Origin: JAJRZX01 sp964407495
GTDB lineage: Bacteria; Desulfobacterota; GWC2-55-46; JADFVP01
Direction of reading: 5' to 3'
DNA length: 38,192 nucleotides
Assembly (NCBI GenBank): GCA_964407495.1
Contig: CAYOVP010000016.1
Coordinates: 1-38,192 of the forward strand
Both the position numbers and the translations under genes were made by a program. This document shows, in pieces, positions 7,171-15,357 of this stretch. A model generated the notes under the pieces. The model made no database searches. It had not been told where the DNA came from and saw only the letters and a program-made list of their open reading frames with translations. Within the stretch, counting starts at the first letter, position 1. Every line of letters starts with the position of its first letter.

Positions 7171-9432
7171 TCAAAGCCCTGGGCGCTCATGGTAAGGACG
7201 AAAGCCCTTTCTCATGTGTGACAACAGGTACCATCCAAAAAGACCCACGCCGAGCAAGACAAAAATGACCTCGGGCACCCATATATAAAGGGTCCAAGGC
7301 CTGAACTCCATGCTTACTTTCTCTGTTCCAGGAGGTATTATAACACCCTCAAAAAAATTATTCACCTTTACCGTCCTGAGTGAAGCACCCCTTGTCCGCG
7401 CGCGCCATCGGGGGTGGAATTGTCCGCTTATGAAGAGCAGGCTCGGTACCTCAAGCGGGTTGAGCGAGAAAGTCTTGTAGTCCGTGAACCTATCAAGGCG
7501 TCTCACAGGAAGAAGACGATGGTCTTCAAGCCTGCCGGCAAGAATGACCCCGCCTTCCTTCTCTTCAAAATCCAGGACCTGGGCGGCCATGATGGGCGGT
7601 GCGGCTGGTTTGTAGAACCTGTACCCTCCCCACTGACCGATGCCCAGGAGAGGAGACCCTTGGAGATCCATGGTTGAGATGTACAGGCCTATGCCTGCAT
7701 ATGAGAACTCGGGCCTTCTCAGCCATCTTCCATCTGTTATGAAGTCAAAATGCCTGCCATAAGTGTATGCCCCGAAGAGGCTCAATTTCTTTATAAAGGC
7801 CTGGTATTCCCTTGATGAGAGCGAATCATAGGCATGTATGCTCTTGAGGCCGAGGAGGGACTCCTCATTCGGTGGCACGAGGTTCTTGTACCCTACGAAG
7901 GCAATGCGCGTGGCCCCGCCCCCTGTCTGCTCTCTCATGAAATCGACGAGAGGGGAACTTGTCTTGATCATGGACTCGGGCCGCATGAGGGCGAGACTGC
8001 GTCCATACACAAAAACAGTAATGAGCGTAAGTCCTATTATGCCCACTGTTCTGAGCGTCCTTGAGGGGATAATTGTCAATGCGTAGAATATGACAACGAG
8101 GGCTATATCGAGGGCGACATAAAAAAACGAAGGGCTGAGGGCGAGTTTTCTACCGTAGAGCAATAAGAGAAGCCCCACTGGAAGAAGGGATAAAAAGACC
8201 ACGGCCTTCCTTAGCGGTGCACCGCCCCTGTCCGAGTACAGCAGGTAATCTGTGCTATAGGCAACGAGTACAGCCACCGGGACGAGGGCGCCTTCGAGGT
8301 AATTAGTGGCCGAGAACTTTAAGCCAAGATATCTTATGGCAAAAAAATGGGCAGCGGGCAGGGCAGTACCTATTACACAGAGGAGTACAAATACCTGCCA
8401 TGGCCAGAGCCTCTTCCACTGCCGCCTCGTGAAGGTAAGCAGGAATAGGGAGGAGTAAAGCGGCGAGAGCGAGAAACCATCGAAGCGCAAGATGCGCTCC
8501 AGGCTTATGGGGTTGCCAAAGATAAAGGGGTCGAAGAGGGTATGCAGGAAGATGACCAACTCTCCGAAGGAGTGTATCTTGGGCATGTTTCGCATGAGGA
8601 AGTCGGGCCCGGCATGGAGCCTGGCCGAGCGCGCCGCGGTCTCAAATATGTCAATGTATATGGGGACCGTAAGGAACGCGCCAAAGAAGATTGCCCCGCC
8701 GAGCATGCATGCCGTCAGGACCTTTTTCTTGAGTCCTCCTTCGCTCCTGTAAAGGTGGACCATGACAAAGCCCGCCATGAGGTAGGACTGCAGTATGATG
8801 AACTGTGGGTAAGCCGTCATGAAGAGGCTATACGAGAAAAAGGCGGCCCCGAGTCCAAGGGGGGCCGAGGGCCTCTGGATGAAACGCCTCGATACCCAGA
8901 TGAGCCCAAGTGTCCAGCAAAAAGACGAGAGGAAGACGAAAAAGGTGAGCCAGTAAGCGAAGTAAACACCGAAACTGATGAAGCAGGCCGCCACGAAACA
9001 GGCCAGTGGGCTGAGGTCCAGGCTCCTCACAAGGAGAAACATGAATAGACCGGAGAGAAAGACGGTGAAGAGGATATTGCAAGAGTAAAAGACAAAGGGA
9101 TCGTCTGTAAAAAAGGCTATGACCTCAGATAGGATATAGGCCTTGCCGAACCCGCCGAACTGAAACGCGGGTCTGCCCAGTTCCGTGTCAGGGTTCCACG
9201 TGGCAAGCCATGCCCTGTGCCTGGACCGTAGATGGAGGTTTATCTCTGGTACAAACTGCCTGCTCTCGTCGGCAAATGTTAAACTGGACAGATGCCCCGG
9301 ATCGGGTGTTATGGGGAGACCAACTTCTGCCTCGTTATTATGGGGAAAGATGACCTCTGCGCGGAAGAGAACAGGGGCGAAGAAGACTACGAAGACGGCT
9401 ATGAAGAGAATGAAGGCGCGGCGGTAGGTCAT
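7171..9432 (-). CDS. YfhO-like large membrane protein, copy 1 of a tandem pair
   Basis: A 753-residue paralogue of the adjacent downstream gene with the same layout: N-terminal helix, periplasmic WNPDTELGRPAFQF loop, about twelve membrane helices (for example YSLFMTAYPQFIILQSYLMAGF), and a C-terminal periplasmic domain with LLPVRRLDRFTDYKTFSL and FISGQFHPRWRA. Stretches of identical DNA of 35-41 bp are shared with copy 2, at the loop coding for RAEVIFPHNN and at the LLPVRRLDR region. The ATG at 9432 starts 2 nt after the TAA of the SGNH-like gene, so it is co-transcribed and probably coupled. The function is inferred from the YfhO/GT-C resemblance: transfer of a sugar or similar group on the periplasmic face. 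The two copies may act on different positions or acceptors. Confidence 0.75.
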   Translation of the reverse strand: MTYRRAFILFIAVFVVFFAPVLFRAEVIFPHNNEAEVGLPITPDPGHLSSLTFADESRQFVPEINLHLRSRHRAWLATWNPDTELGRPAFQFGGFGKAYILSEVIAFFTDDPFVFYSCNILFTVFLSGLFMFLLVRSLDLSPLACFVAACFISFGVYFAYWLTFFVFLSSFCWTLGLIWVSRRFIQRPSAPLGLGAAFFSYSLFMTAYPQFIILQSYLMAGFVMVHLYRSEGGLKKKVLTACMLGGAIFFGAFLTVPIYIDIFETAARSARLHAGPDFLMRNMPKIHSFGELVIFLHTLFDPFIFGNPISLERILRFDGFSLSPLYSSLFLLTFTRRQWKRLWPWQVFVLLCVIGTALPAAHFFAIRYLGLKFSATNYLEGALVPVAVLVAYSTDYLLYSDRGGAPLRKAVVFLSLLPVGLLLLLYGRKLALSPSFFYVALDIALVVIFYALTIIPSRTLRTVGIIGLTLITVFVYGRSLALMRPESMIKTSSPLVDFMREQTGGGATRIAFVGYKNLVPPNEESLLGLKSIHAYDSLSSREYQAFIKKLSLFGAYTYGRHFDFITDGRWLRRPEFSYAGIGLYISTMDLQGSPLLGIGQWGGYRFYKPAAPPIMAAQVLDFEEKEGGVILAGRLEDHRLLPVRRLDRFTDYKTFSLNPLEVPSLLFISGQFHPRWRARTRGASLRTVKVNNFFEGVIIPPGTEKVSMEFRPWTLYIWVPEVIFVLLGVGLFGWYLLSHMRKGFRPYHERPGL

Positions 9433-9434
9433 CT

Positions 9435-10319
9435 TTAATCCTTATTTGAGACCTGCGTTGAGAGGCCACCCCTCACAGCGTAAAGGGTCGTAACATTAGC
9501 GTACCTCAACTTTTCGGCAATCTTTCTCGCAACCATGGTAGCACCGTATCTGTTCAGGTGGGAGAGATCATACATTGCATTTGAAATATCTATTTCAATC
9601 ACCTCGACCTTGTGCCTCTCGAACAATGCCAGTACTTTCTCCCTGAAAGAGTCTAGATATTTTTTTACCGAAGACCTGTTCTCTATTGCCTGGACAAATG
9701 GATGGTAAGGGAATTCTATAAGGGCTATCTTGCAGTCCTTTTTTTTGAGTTCCCTCAGACCCTCCATATACAGGGCCTGCTTGTCATCAAGATATACTGG
9801 CTTTTGTCTGTAAATTTTCTCAAAAATAGAAATCGGCTCTGCTATTACCAAGGCATTATAATAAGGATACAGGGGCACATGCGAGAGATACATCCTTGCA
9901 GGCTTCAGATTTTTAAGGACAATACGCCCTATATCATAGAGGCTGTAATTCCTCTTGTAAAGCAAGTACAAGGCTCGCGGCGATATTCCCGACCAGTTCC
10001 TGTCTCTGCTCTTTCTCCGCAACTGAACCGGCTTTGAGAGTGCGACTATTACGTCCGAGCTCTTCGGTACCTTTTCACAAAATACGAGAAAATCATATGG
10101 GCCCGCCCCATGCCGGGCCGCTGTCAAGACCCTTTTTCCAGTAAGCCTGGCCATCTCATCGAGATTTATCCCGCGATAGGCCTGAGAGTCGCCCCAGATG
10201 AATATGGTGTTCTCGGCGCTCTCATTGTTCCAAAGATAATCAACGCCAGCATAGGTCAGGACAAAAGCCGTGAGCGCGAAGAGGACGAAACATGTCAGAC
10301 GCTTGAGGAATTTCTTCAT
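9435..10319 (-). CDS. SGNH-hydrolase-like partner of the MBOAT acyltransferase (AlgX/AlgJ-type role)
   Basis: A 294-residue protein with an N-terminal signal anchor (FLKRLTCFVLFALTAFVLTYAGV) and a periplasmic domain with SGNH/GDSL features: IWGDSQAYRG with the presumed nucleophile S45, a glycine block (ARHGAGPYDF), and DLSHLNRYGA with D251 and H254 as the catalytic Asp-His pair. Such proteins are encoded next to MBOAT enzymes. They accept the acyl group exported through the membrane and place it on a polysaccharide, as in alginate or peptidoglycan O-acetylation. The gene starts 6 nt after the stop of the MBOAT gene, and its own stop is 2 nt before the YfhO-like gene. GC is lower than in the flanking redox genes. 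The acyl group and acceptor are unknown; an esterase function is a less likely alternative. Confidence 0.75.
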   Translation of the reverse strand: MKKFLKRLTCFVLFALTAFVLTYAGVDYLWNNESAENTIFIWGDSQAYRGINLDEMARLTGKRVLTAARHGAGPYDFLVFCEKVPKSSDVIVALSKPVQLRRKSRDRNWSGISPRALYLLYKRNYSLYDIGRIVLKNLKPARMYLSHVPLYPYYNALVIAEPISIFEKIYRQKPVYLDDKQALYMEGLRELKKKDCKIALIEFPYHPFVQAIENRSSVKKYLDSFREKVLALFERHKVEVIEIDISNAMYDLSHLNRYGATMVARKIAEKLRYANVTTLYAVRGGLSTQVSNKD

Positions 10320-10325
10320 GCCATG

Positions 10326-11762
10326 TCAGAACTGGAAGTATATGAATTCCTGCTGAACCCCGCCGAACCAGAGTATGGCCACTGCAACGGCATAATAAAA
10401 TCCCCAACGAACTGCCAGGGGGAGCCGCCGCCCTCTTAACTCAAAGGCATGCTCTCTCTCCCTCTGCACCCATTCCACAAGCATGAAGAGGGCTATGAAG
10501 ATCAAGAGGTGCACCGGCAAGACCTGGGGCATCGAAAAAAACGAAGGAGAAAAAACCATGCTGAGGTAATCCAAGGCCTCTTGCACAGAACCCACACGGA
10601 AGAAGACCCAGCCCATGAGCGTTATTCCAAACGTAAGCGCCATCTGTAATGTCTCTCTCAGACTTGGGATCAACTTACCCTTCGCAACAACGTCTGTATG
10701 CTTTCTGTGTCTGTTGAAAAGCATGAGAGGCAGAAAACAGACCGCGTTCAGCGCGCCCCATACTATGAACTTCCAGTCAGCGCCGTGCCAGAAGCCGCTT
10801 ATTATGAAGATGGCGAAGACGTTTCTCGTCTGCCTCCACTTCCCTGCACGGCTGCCGCCAAGTGGTATGTACACATAGTCGCGAAACCAGGTTGTAAGAG
10901 ATATGTGCCACCTTCGCCAGAACTCGGCAATATCGCGCGAAAAATAGGGGAAGGCAAAGTTCTTCATGAGGTTGAAGCCGAAGAGCCTTGCGGTGCCTAT
11001 GGCGATGTCGGAATAACCAGAAAAGTCACCATATATCTGGAAGGCAAAGAAAACAGCGCCGAGGACCAGTGTGCTTGCGGAGTAATGTGAATAATTGGCA
11101 AAGATTTCATTGGCATATCTTGCGCAGTTGTCTGCAATGACAATCTTCTTGAAGAGGCCCCAGAGCACCTGGCGCGTTCCGTCAACAGCCTTCTCATAAT
11201 CAAAGACGCGCCTGCTGTAGAACTGGGAGAGGAGATTCGAGGCCCTCTCTATGGGGCCTGCCACCAACTGTGGGAAGAAACTGACAAAGGCAAAGAAGGC
11301 GATAATATCTCTTGTTGGTTCCAGTTTTCTCCTGTACACATCTATGGAGTAACTGAGGGTCTGGAATGTGTAGAAACTTATGCCTACGGGCAGGATGACG
11401 TTGAGGCCAGTCGGGCTGATGGGGTGACCGAGAAAACTGAAGGCCTTGACGAAGTTATCGAGGAAGAAATTGTAATACTTGAAAAACCCCAGAAAACCTA
11501 TGTTGACGATAATGCTTGTCAGAAGGAGGATGAGCCTCTGCGCTCTCATCTCAGTTCGTGAGAGGCCGATACCTACGAAGAAATCAACGAGAGAACTGAA
11601 GGCTATGAGGAAGAGGAACCTCCAGTCCCACCAGCCGTAAAATACATAACTGCTTATGAGGAGAAGGAGGTTCTGGGCCTTCAGGTTCTTATTTGTTACG
11701 AACCAGTAGAGCAGGAAGACAGTGGGAAGGAATATGGCGAAGTCTATGGAGTTGAAGAGCAT
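10326..11762 (-). CDS. MBOAT-family membrane O-acyltransferase (AlgI/DltB-like)
   Basis: A 478-residue polytopic membrane protein of the MBOAT family, about the length of AlgI. It shows the family hallmarks: LPVGISFYTFQTLSYSID (125-141), FFPQLVAGPIERASNLL (162-178), FQIYGDFSGYSDIAIG (241-256), FWRRWHISLTTWFRDYVYIP with H286, and SGFWHGADWKFIVWG with the invariant histidine H326. MBOAT enzymes move an acyl group from a cytoplasmic donor across the membrane for O-acylation of an exported polysaccharide. The SGNH-like protein encoded 6 nt downstream is the expected partner. The ATG at 11762 encodes MLFNSIDFAIFLP, the typical N-terminus. A 117-bp gap separates it from the formyltransferase gene upstream. 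Acetyl is the likeliest group, by analogy only. Confidence 0.92.
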   Translation of the reverse strand: MLFNSIDFAIFLPTVFLLYWFVTNKNLKAQNLLLLISSYVFYGWWDWRFLFLIAFSSLVDFFVGIGLSRTEMRAQRLILLLTSIIVNIGFLGFFKYYNFFLDNFVKAFSFLGHPISPTGLNVILPVGISFYTFQTLSYSIDVYRRKLEPTRDIIAFFAFVSFFPQLVAGPIERASNLLSQFYSRRVFDYEKAVDGTRQVLWGLFKKIVIADNCARYANEIFANYSHYSASTLVLGAVFFAFQIYGDFSGYSDIAIGTARLFGFNLMKNFAFPYFSRDIAEFWRRWHISLTTWFRDYVYIPLGGSRAGKWRQTRNVFAIFIISGFWHGADWKFIVWGALNAVCFLPLMLFNRHRKHTDVVAKGKLIPSLRETLQMALTFGITLMGWVFFRVGSVQEALDYLSMVFSPSFFSMPQVLPVHLLIFIALFMLVEWVQREREHAFELRGRRLPLAVRWGFYYAVAVAILWFGGVQQEFIYFQF

Positions 11763-11879
11763 GTGTGAGAGTCAAGGTGTTTTTGTATTCATTGATTATC
11801 AAAAGCCGGGCGTCCACCTCGCGGCAGGCCCTGGCTTATTTATTGTCTAGAGTTTGAACCTTACGACGAGACTTTCTTT

Positions 11880-12524
11880 TTAACAATCAAAGTTCAATTC
11901 CAATCTCGGGCAAATTATATCGTCTGAATAGTCGGCATCTGTAATCCATACGCGGCCTTGCTCATCATGCGTTACTCTTTCAGTAGCATACCATTGGAGG
12001 ACTTGCAGATACATTGGCCGCAAGCGCCCGTATAGCCGTTTACCAAGTGTTTCCTCGGTATCATAAGGCCTTATCGATACAACGCATTGACTGACAATGC
12101 TACCTTCATCCATTCGTTCGTTGACCTCATGTACGGTTGCGCCAGCATATTTAACTCCCGCTACGATCGCCTTCTGAAGCGCGCCTAGCCCCTTAAAAGA
12201 TGGCAACAATCCCATATGAACATTTATAATTCTACTCTCATATGCCTTCACAACTTTTTTCCTAAGCAATTTGTCAAATGTAAGAACTAAGAGGTCAAGG
12301 TCAGCATCTATACAAATACGTGCAAGGTCCTCATCGAATCTCTTTCTGTCTCGTCCATCAAGAACAAAATATTTGATCTCGTTTGTCCGACAAAAGGCAT
12401 CAAAATCGACGGCCTTCTCGTCTGTAATCAATAGCGCTGGTTTTATGCCTAGCACATCTTGTGCCTGAACAGCAGACTTGAATAGATTGCCCTTACCGGA
12501 TACACAGAAACCGACCCTGAACAC
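11880..12524 (-). CDS. Sugar N-formyltransferase-like protein (formyl-THF dependent)
   Basis: A roughly 214-residue formyltransferase with the PurN/Fmt catalytic domain. The triad Asn-His-Asp is present: INVHMGLLPSFKG gives N and H, and MDEGSIV, after GATVHEV, gives D. Sugar N-formyltransferases (VioF, QdtF and FdtF type) use this triad and 10-formyl-tetrahydrofolate to formylate dTDP-4-amino sugars, and wecE in the same cluster would supply dTDP-Fuc4N. The start is taken as the GTG at 12524 because AGGTGG (12535-12530) stands 5 nt before it; an upstream in-frame GTG at 12533 lacks a ribosome site. The gene is conspicuously AT-rich (sampled stretches 33-37% GC) against its neighbours, which suggests horizontal acquisition. 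The N-terminus (FCVSGKGNLFKSAV) resembles PurN. A different amine substrate is possible. Confidence 0.8.
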   Translation of the reverse strand: MFRVGFCVSGKGNLFKSAVQAQDVLGIKPALLITDEKAVDFDAFCRTNEIKYFVLDGRDRKRFDEDLARICIDADLDLLVLTFDKLLRKKVVKAYESRIINVHMGLLPSFKGLGALQKAIVAGVKYAGATVHEVNERMDEGSIVSQCVVSIRPYDTEETLGKRLYGRLRPMYLQVLQWYATERVTHDEQGRVWITDADYSDDIICPRLELNFDC

Positions 12525-12529
12525 AATGA

Positions 12530-12535
12530 CCACCT
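12530..12535 (-). promoter_or_regulatory. Ribosome binding site that decides the formyltransferase start
   Basis: AGGTGG on the minus strand lies 5 nt upstream of the GTG at 12524. The alternative GTG at 12533 is contained within this motif and has only A-rich sequence before it. Confidence 0.5.
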
Positions 12536-12549
12536 ACGGATTTTTTGAA

Positions 12550-13500
12550 TTATTTTTCGTGAGGAACACGAAGATCAGAACCTTCCCGCCCATATACCAC
12601 CCTTATAATACTATACGGGCGTTGCTTGGTCTCAACGAATATCCTCGATACATATATACCGATTACGCCAAGAAAAAAGATGGTGAGCCCCCCAAGAAAC
12701 CAGACTGATACGATAAGGGACGTCCATCCGCTTATAGTAATGCCGTAAACTATCTTCCTGAGAACAAGGTAAAGAATATACAGTATGGAAATGGAGGATA
12801 TGCAAAGGCCGGAATAGAAGATGTAGATCAGAGGTTTGTCACTGAAGGAAACAACGGCGTTTATGGCCAAAGCGACCTTCTTTCGAAGGCTGTAAGTAGT
12901 CTCCTCCCTTGAGTGTTTCTTTATTACAATGGGTTCCTGCCTGTACCCCGTGAGGTGCCAGATGCCCGCAAGAAAGAGTTCCCTCTCTTTGTAAAGGAGA
13001 AGGCTCTTAACATAACGCGCGCTCATGAGTCGTGCAGTTACAATGTTATGGGGCATGCGTATGCCCGAAAGACGATTGAAGACCCTGTAAAAAATCTCTC
13101 CCGTCACCCGCTCGAAGGGACCGCCCTTTCGCGACTCCTGAACGCCGTACACCACGTCGCAGGCCTCTTCATCGAGTTTCTGCCAGAAGGCCTCCAGGAG
13201 TTCTGGCTCTTCCTCGAGGTCGCAGTCTATCAAGAAAACCCTCTCCCCGCGGGCGTATGAGAGGCCAGTCATCATGGCCCTGTGGTGGCCGAAGTTGCGA
13301 GAGAGGTCCACCACCACGACGCGGCTGTCCTTTTCGTGGAGGGCCACGGCGATTTCAAGTGAGTTGTCGGGCGAGCCGTCGTTCACGAAGATTATCTCGA
13401 AATTGCGGGTAATCTTCTCCGCCGCCTTCGTGACTCGTTCGTAAAACTCCTCGAGGTAGGGGGCAGAGTGATACATTGTCGTCACTATTGAGAGGTCCAT
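12550..13500 (-). CDS. Glycosyltransferase family 2 with two C-terminal membrane helices (ArnC/DPM1-like)
   Basis: A 316-residue GT-A enzyme that would transfer a sugar from a nucleotide donor to polyprenyl phosphate on the cytoplasmic face. Visible features are LSIVTTMYHSAPYLEEF at the N-terminus, EIIFVNDGSPDNS (nucleotide binding, D41), the FGHHRAMMTGL segment, and FLIDCDLEEEPE with the metal-binding Asp-x-Asp at D92/D94. Two hydrophobic hairpin helices (PLIYIFYSGLCISSISILYI and LIVSVWFLGGLTIFFLGVIG) are followed by the IYVSRIFVETKQRPYSI motif found in ArnC- and GtrB-type enzymes. The ATG at 13500 begins one base after the WbqC-like stop (TGAcATG), so the two are coupled. Its product could be the lipid-linked donor used by the GT-C and YfhO-like membrane proteins downstream (inference). 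The sugar is not determinable. Confidence 0.9.
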   Translation of the reverse strand: MDLSIVTTMYHSAPYLEEFYERVTKAAEKITRNFEIIFVNDGSPDNSLEIAVALHEKDSRVVVVDLSRNFGHHRAMMTGLSYARGERVFLIDCDLEEEPELLEAFWQKLDEEACDVVYGVQESRKGGPFERVTGEIFYRVFNRLSGIRMPHNIVTARLMSARYVKSLLLYKERELFLAGIWHLTGYRQEPIVIKKHSREETTYSLRKKVALAINAVVSFSDKPLIYIFYSGLCISSISILYILYLVLRKIVYGITISGWTSLIVSVWFLGGLTIFFLGVIGIYVSRIFVETKQRPYSIIRVVYGREGSDLRVPHEK

Positions 13501-13501
13501 G

Positions 13502-14206
13502 TCAAGAGAAACTTTTCATATACCTGGGGGCCTCGGGGCCCTCGTTGAAGATGAGGTCTATTATGGAGACGCGGTGCGTGAACTCGCCGTATAACTGCCT
13601 GTACTCCGGATACCCCGAGTAGTCGATATAAGAGAGCCCCATACCCGCCTCTCTGAAGAGGTCTTCGTCTATATAGTCCTGCGCCGCGGGGCCTGATATG
13701 TAGTGTGTGGCCCCGGCGCCCTGGCAGAGCCCCACGAGACGCTCTGTCCTGCCGTCCACCAGTTCATAATCCATGGACCAGGTAATATCCGTCGTAATGC
13801 CGAGTATCTCGCAGACGGTCTTGATAAACCGGTAGTTGACGCGGCTCAGGTACTCCTCTGCCCCGCACTCGCGGTAAAGGGCCTCGAAAAGGTCCCTGTA
13901 GTCATCAAAAAACCGGGCCTTTGCGTAGTTATGAGTAATGGTCTTCCAGTGCCGCCCAGCCCACGTCGGGTCCTTTATCCTCGTGTCCTTGATCTTCTGA
14001 AAATACTTGCCCTTCACATCAACGGGGATGGTCAGCCACTGTGGTCCGCTGGGCGTCTTTATGATGTTGCGGTTTCGCCAGTCACGGCGCGTGTACTGCA
14101 TGTCGTCATAGAGGATGAACTCGTCCACCATGTTGATGAGGTCGAAATACCCCTTCCATGGTATGTAGTTGGACTGCAGTATGGCTACTTTTTTGCTCTT
14201 TCCCAT
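13502..14206 (-). CDS. WbqC-like family protein
   Basis: A 234-residue soluble protein of the WbqC-like family, found in O-antigen and other surface-glycan clusters. It contains the family signature VAILQSNYIPWKGYFDLI near the N-terminus, then DDMQYTRRDWRNRNII, PQWLTIPV, and a C-terminal GATHYISGPAAQDYI block followed by YPEYRQLYGEF and SIIDLIFNEG. The family is usually tied to amino-sugar modification, with no well-established reaction, so no precise function is assigned. It is the first gene of the minus-strand cluster. The upstream stretch around 14280-14310 is AT-rich and is the likely promoter region, although no good -35/-10 pair stands out. The gene is directly coupled to the GT2 gene. 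Confidence 0.88.
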   Translation of the reverse strand: MGKSKKVAILQSNYIPWKGYFDLINMVDEFILYDDMQYTRRDWRNRNIIKTPSGPQWLTIPVDVKGKYFQKIKDTRIKDPTWAGRHWKTITHNYAKARFFDDYRDLFEALYRECGAEEYLSRVNYRFIKTVCEILGITTDITWSMDYELVDGRTERLVGLCQGAGATHYISGPAAQDYIDEDLFREAGMGLSYIDYSGYPEYRQLYGEFTHRVSIIDLIFNEGPEAPRYMKSFS

Positions 14207-14427
14207 TCTTCCTGCACCGCCCTTGCCGCGGCCTCGCCCCTGGGGCGCACTATTTCCCTCCCTCGGGCAGGGGTTAACCTTTATATTAACATATCTCTTT
14301 AATTAAGGGGAAGTTAGAAGCACGGGGCAAAGAGAGGAGCGGGCACTGCGAGCATAGAGAGAGGCCTGAAGGTCGAGGGGGCCGTAGAAGCATGGCCCTG
14401 TCTCCTCTCATCCTCTGTAATCTTGAG

Positions 14428-14467
14428 TAAAACAAGGCCCCGCCCTCCTTGGAAGAACGGGACCTTG
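14428..14467 (-). terminator. Rho-independent terminator after ydbL
   Basis: On the minus strand, 28 nt after the ydbL stop, CAAGGTCCCG pairs with CGGGGCCTTG (10 bp with one G-U) around a 15-nt loop and is followed by TTTTA. This ends the ydbH-ydbL unit before the polysaccharide cluster begins. The rest of the 289-bp gap to the WbqC-like gene holds no recognisable gene, only an AT-rich patch at 14280-14310. Confidence 0.7.
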
Positions 14468-14495
14468 GAATTGACCACTTATACCAGGTTCCCCT

Positions 14496-15152
14496 CTACT
14501 TCCTCTGCCAGGTGCCATCCGCCTTCTGCACCCACCAGCCCTTTTTTGCCTTGTTCTTCCAGGCACGGGCAAAGAGGCGCTTTATGTCCTCCACGCGGTC
14601 GGGCGTATAATTGTTGGCCTTGGCTATCTCCCTGTAAAGGGCCATACGGTCACGGTTCTCGGCCTTTACGAGGCGCGTAAGAGCGGCCTTCTCGCGAAGG
14701 TTCAGCCCCCTTCTGTTCCTCACCACCAGGAGACCATCCCTGCCTATGCCGATGTTGCCGCGGTCCATGAAGGGTTTTAGCGCATATGCGCGGGTGCGTA
14801 TGGAGGACTTGAGCGCCCGTATGGCAGGGGTGGAGATGTTTATGTTGGCTTCTCCCGCCGCCTCGGCCACTGCTACGCCCAGACCAAGAGAACTCAGCCG
14901 CTCGAATACAGGGGCCCGGCCCTGCCTGCCGTCATGCCCGCTGGTCTCAGGCGGAACGGCCTTGGTGGGGACCGAATCCTCCTGCCCTCCCGGCCCGCCA
15001 GGCCCTCCGGGCCCACCCCAGACATCTTCCACTATCTTGTCAGCGGCCTTCTCCACAGCGGCAGCCGGAAAGTAGACGTTAATGGTCACACAGGAAATGA
15101 CCAGAAAGGCCAGTGGAAGAAAAAGGGCCGTTTTCCCAATATGTCGTCTCAT
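14496..15152 (-). CDS. ydbL: YdbL-family (DUF1318) lipoprotein, possibly a YnbE-YdbL fusion
   Basis: A 218-residue lipoprotein: signal sequence LPLAFLVISC with the lipidated C21, directly followed by VTINVYFPAAAVEKAADKIVED, a collagen-like GGPGGPGGPGG insert, a low-complexity spacer and a C-terminal YdbL/DUF1318 domain (about 95-218) ending in NNYTPDRVEDIKRLFA and GWWVQKADGTWQRK. In E. coli ydbH-ynbE-ydbL form an operon in which YdbH carries phospholipid to the outer membrane, YnbE is its outer-membrane lipoprotein partner and YdbL is an accessory chaperone. Here the DUF1318 protein is itself a lipoprotein, and no separate ynbE was found in the 205-bp gap after ydbH. The start is fixed by AAGGAGGCG before the ATG. 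A Gly-Pro-Gly tandem insert of this kind is not a usual feature of the family. Confidence 0.82.
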   Translation of the reverse strand: MRRHIGKTALFLPLAFLVISCVTINVYFPAAAVEKAADKIVEDVWGGPGGPGGPGGQEDSVPTKAVPPETSGHDGRQGRAPVFERLSSLGLGVAVAEAAGEANINISTPAIRALKSSIRTRAYALKPFMDRGNIGIGRDGLLVVRNRRGLNLREKAALTRLVKAENRDRMALYREIAKANNYTPDRVEDIKRLFARAWKNKAKKGWWVQKADGTWQRK

Positions 15153-15190
15153 CGCGCCGCCTCCTTAGTTGTCAATAAAAAAGTGCCTGG

Positions 15191-15214
15191 GGTCTTTGTC
15201 CCACTTTCTCTTCC
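15191..15214 (-). repeat. Decayed half-copy of the dispersed hairpin element
   Basis: The plus strand reads GGTCTTTGTCCCACTTTCTC, close to the reverse complement of the tail and left arm of copy C at 19696-19737. The second arm of the hairpin is missing. It is best read as a degenerate remnant about 90 bp from the intact copy B. Confidence 0.4.
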
Positions 15215-15306
15215 TGTATGCCTCTTCCCCCGTATTTTTTCCTTGACCCGTCATCACGAGGGGGACGCCGAGCGCATCAAAGGCAGGAAGGTGACCGCCC
15301 CATACC

Positions 15307-15348
15307 GGTTTTCTTTGCCCCGCTTTCTTTTTTCCAAAAGAAAGCGGG
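15307..15348 (-). repeat. Dispersed hairpin element, copy B (inverted)
   Basis: Read on the minus strand: perfect 13-bp stem CCCGCTTTCTTTT / AAAAGAAAGCGGG with a GGAA loop, followed by GGCAAAGAAAACCGG. It lies 10 bp beyond the ydbH stop codon, between ydbH and ydbL. It may reduce read-through or stabilise the ydbH message. Confidence 0.75.
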
Positions 15349-15357
15349 AGGGGGGCT

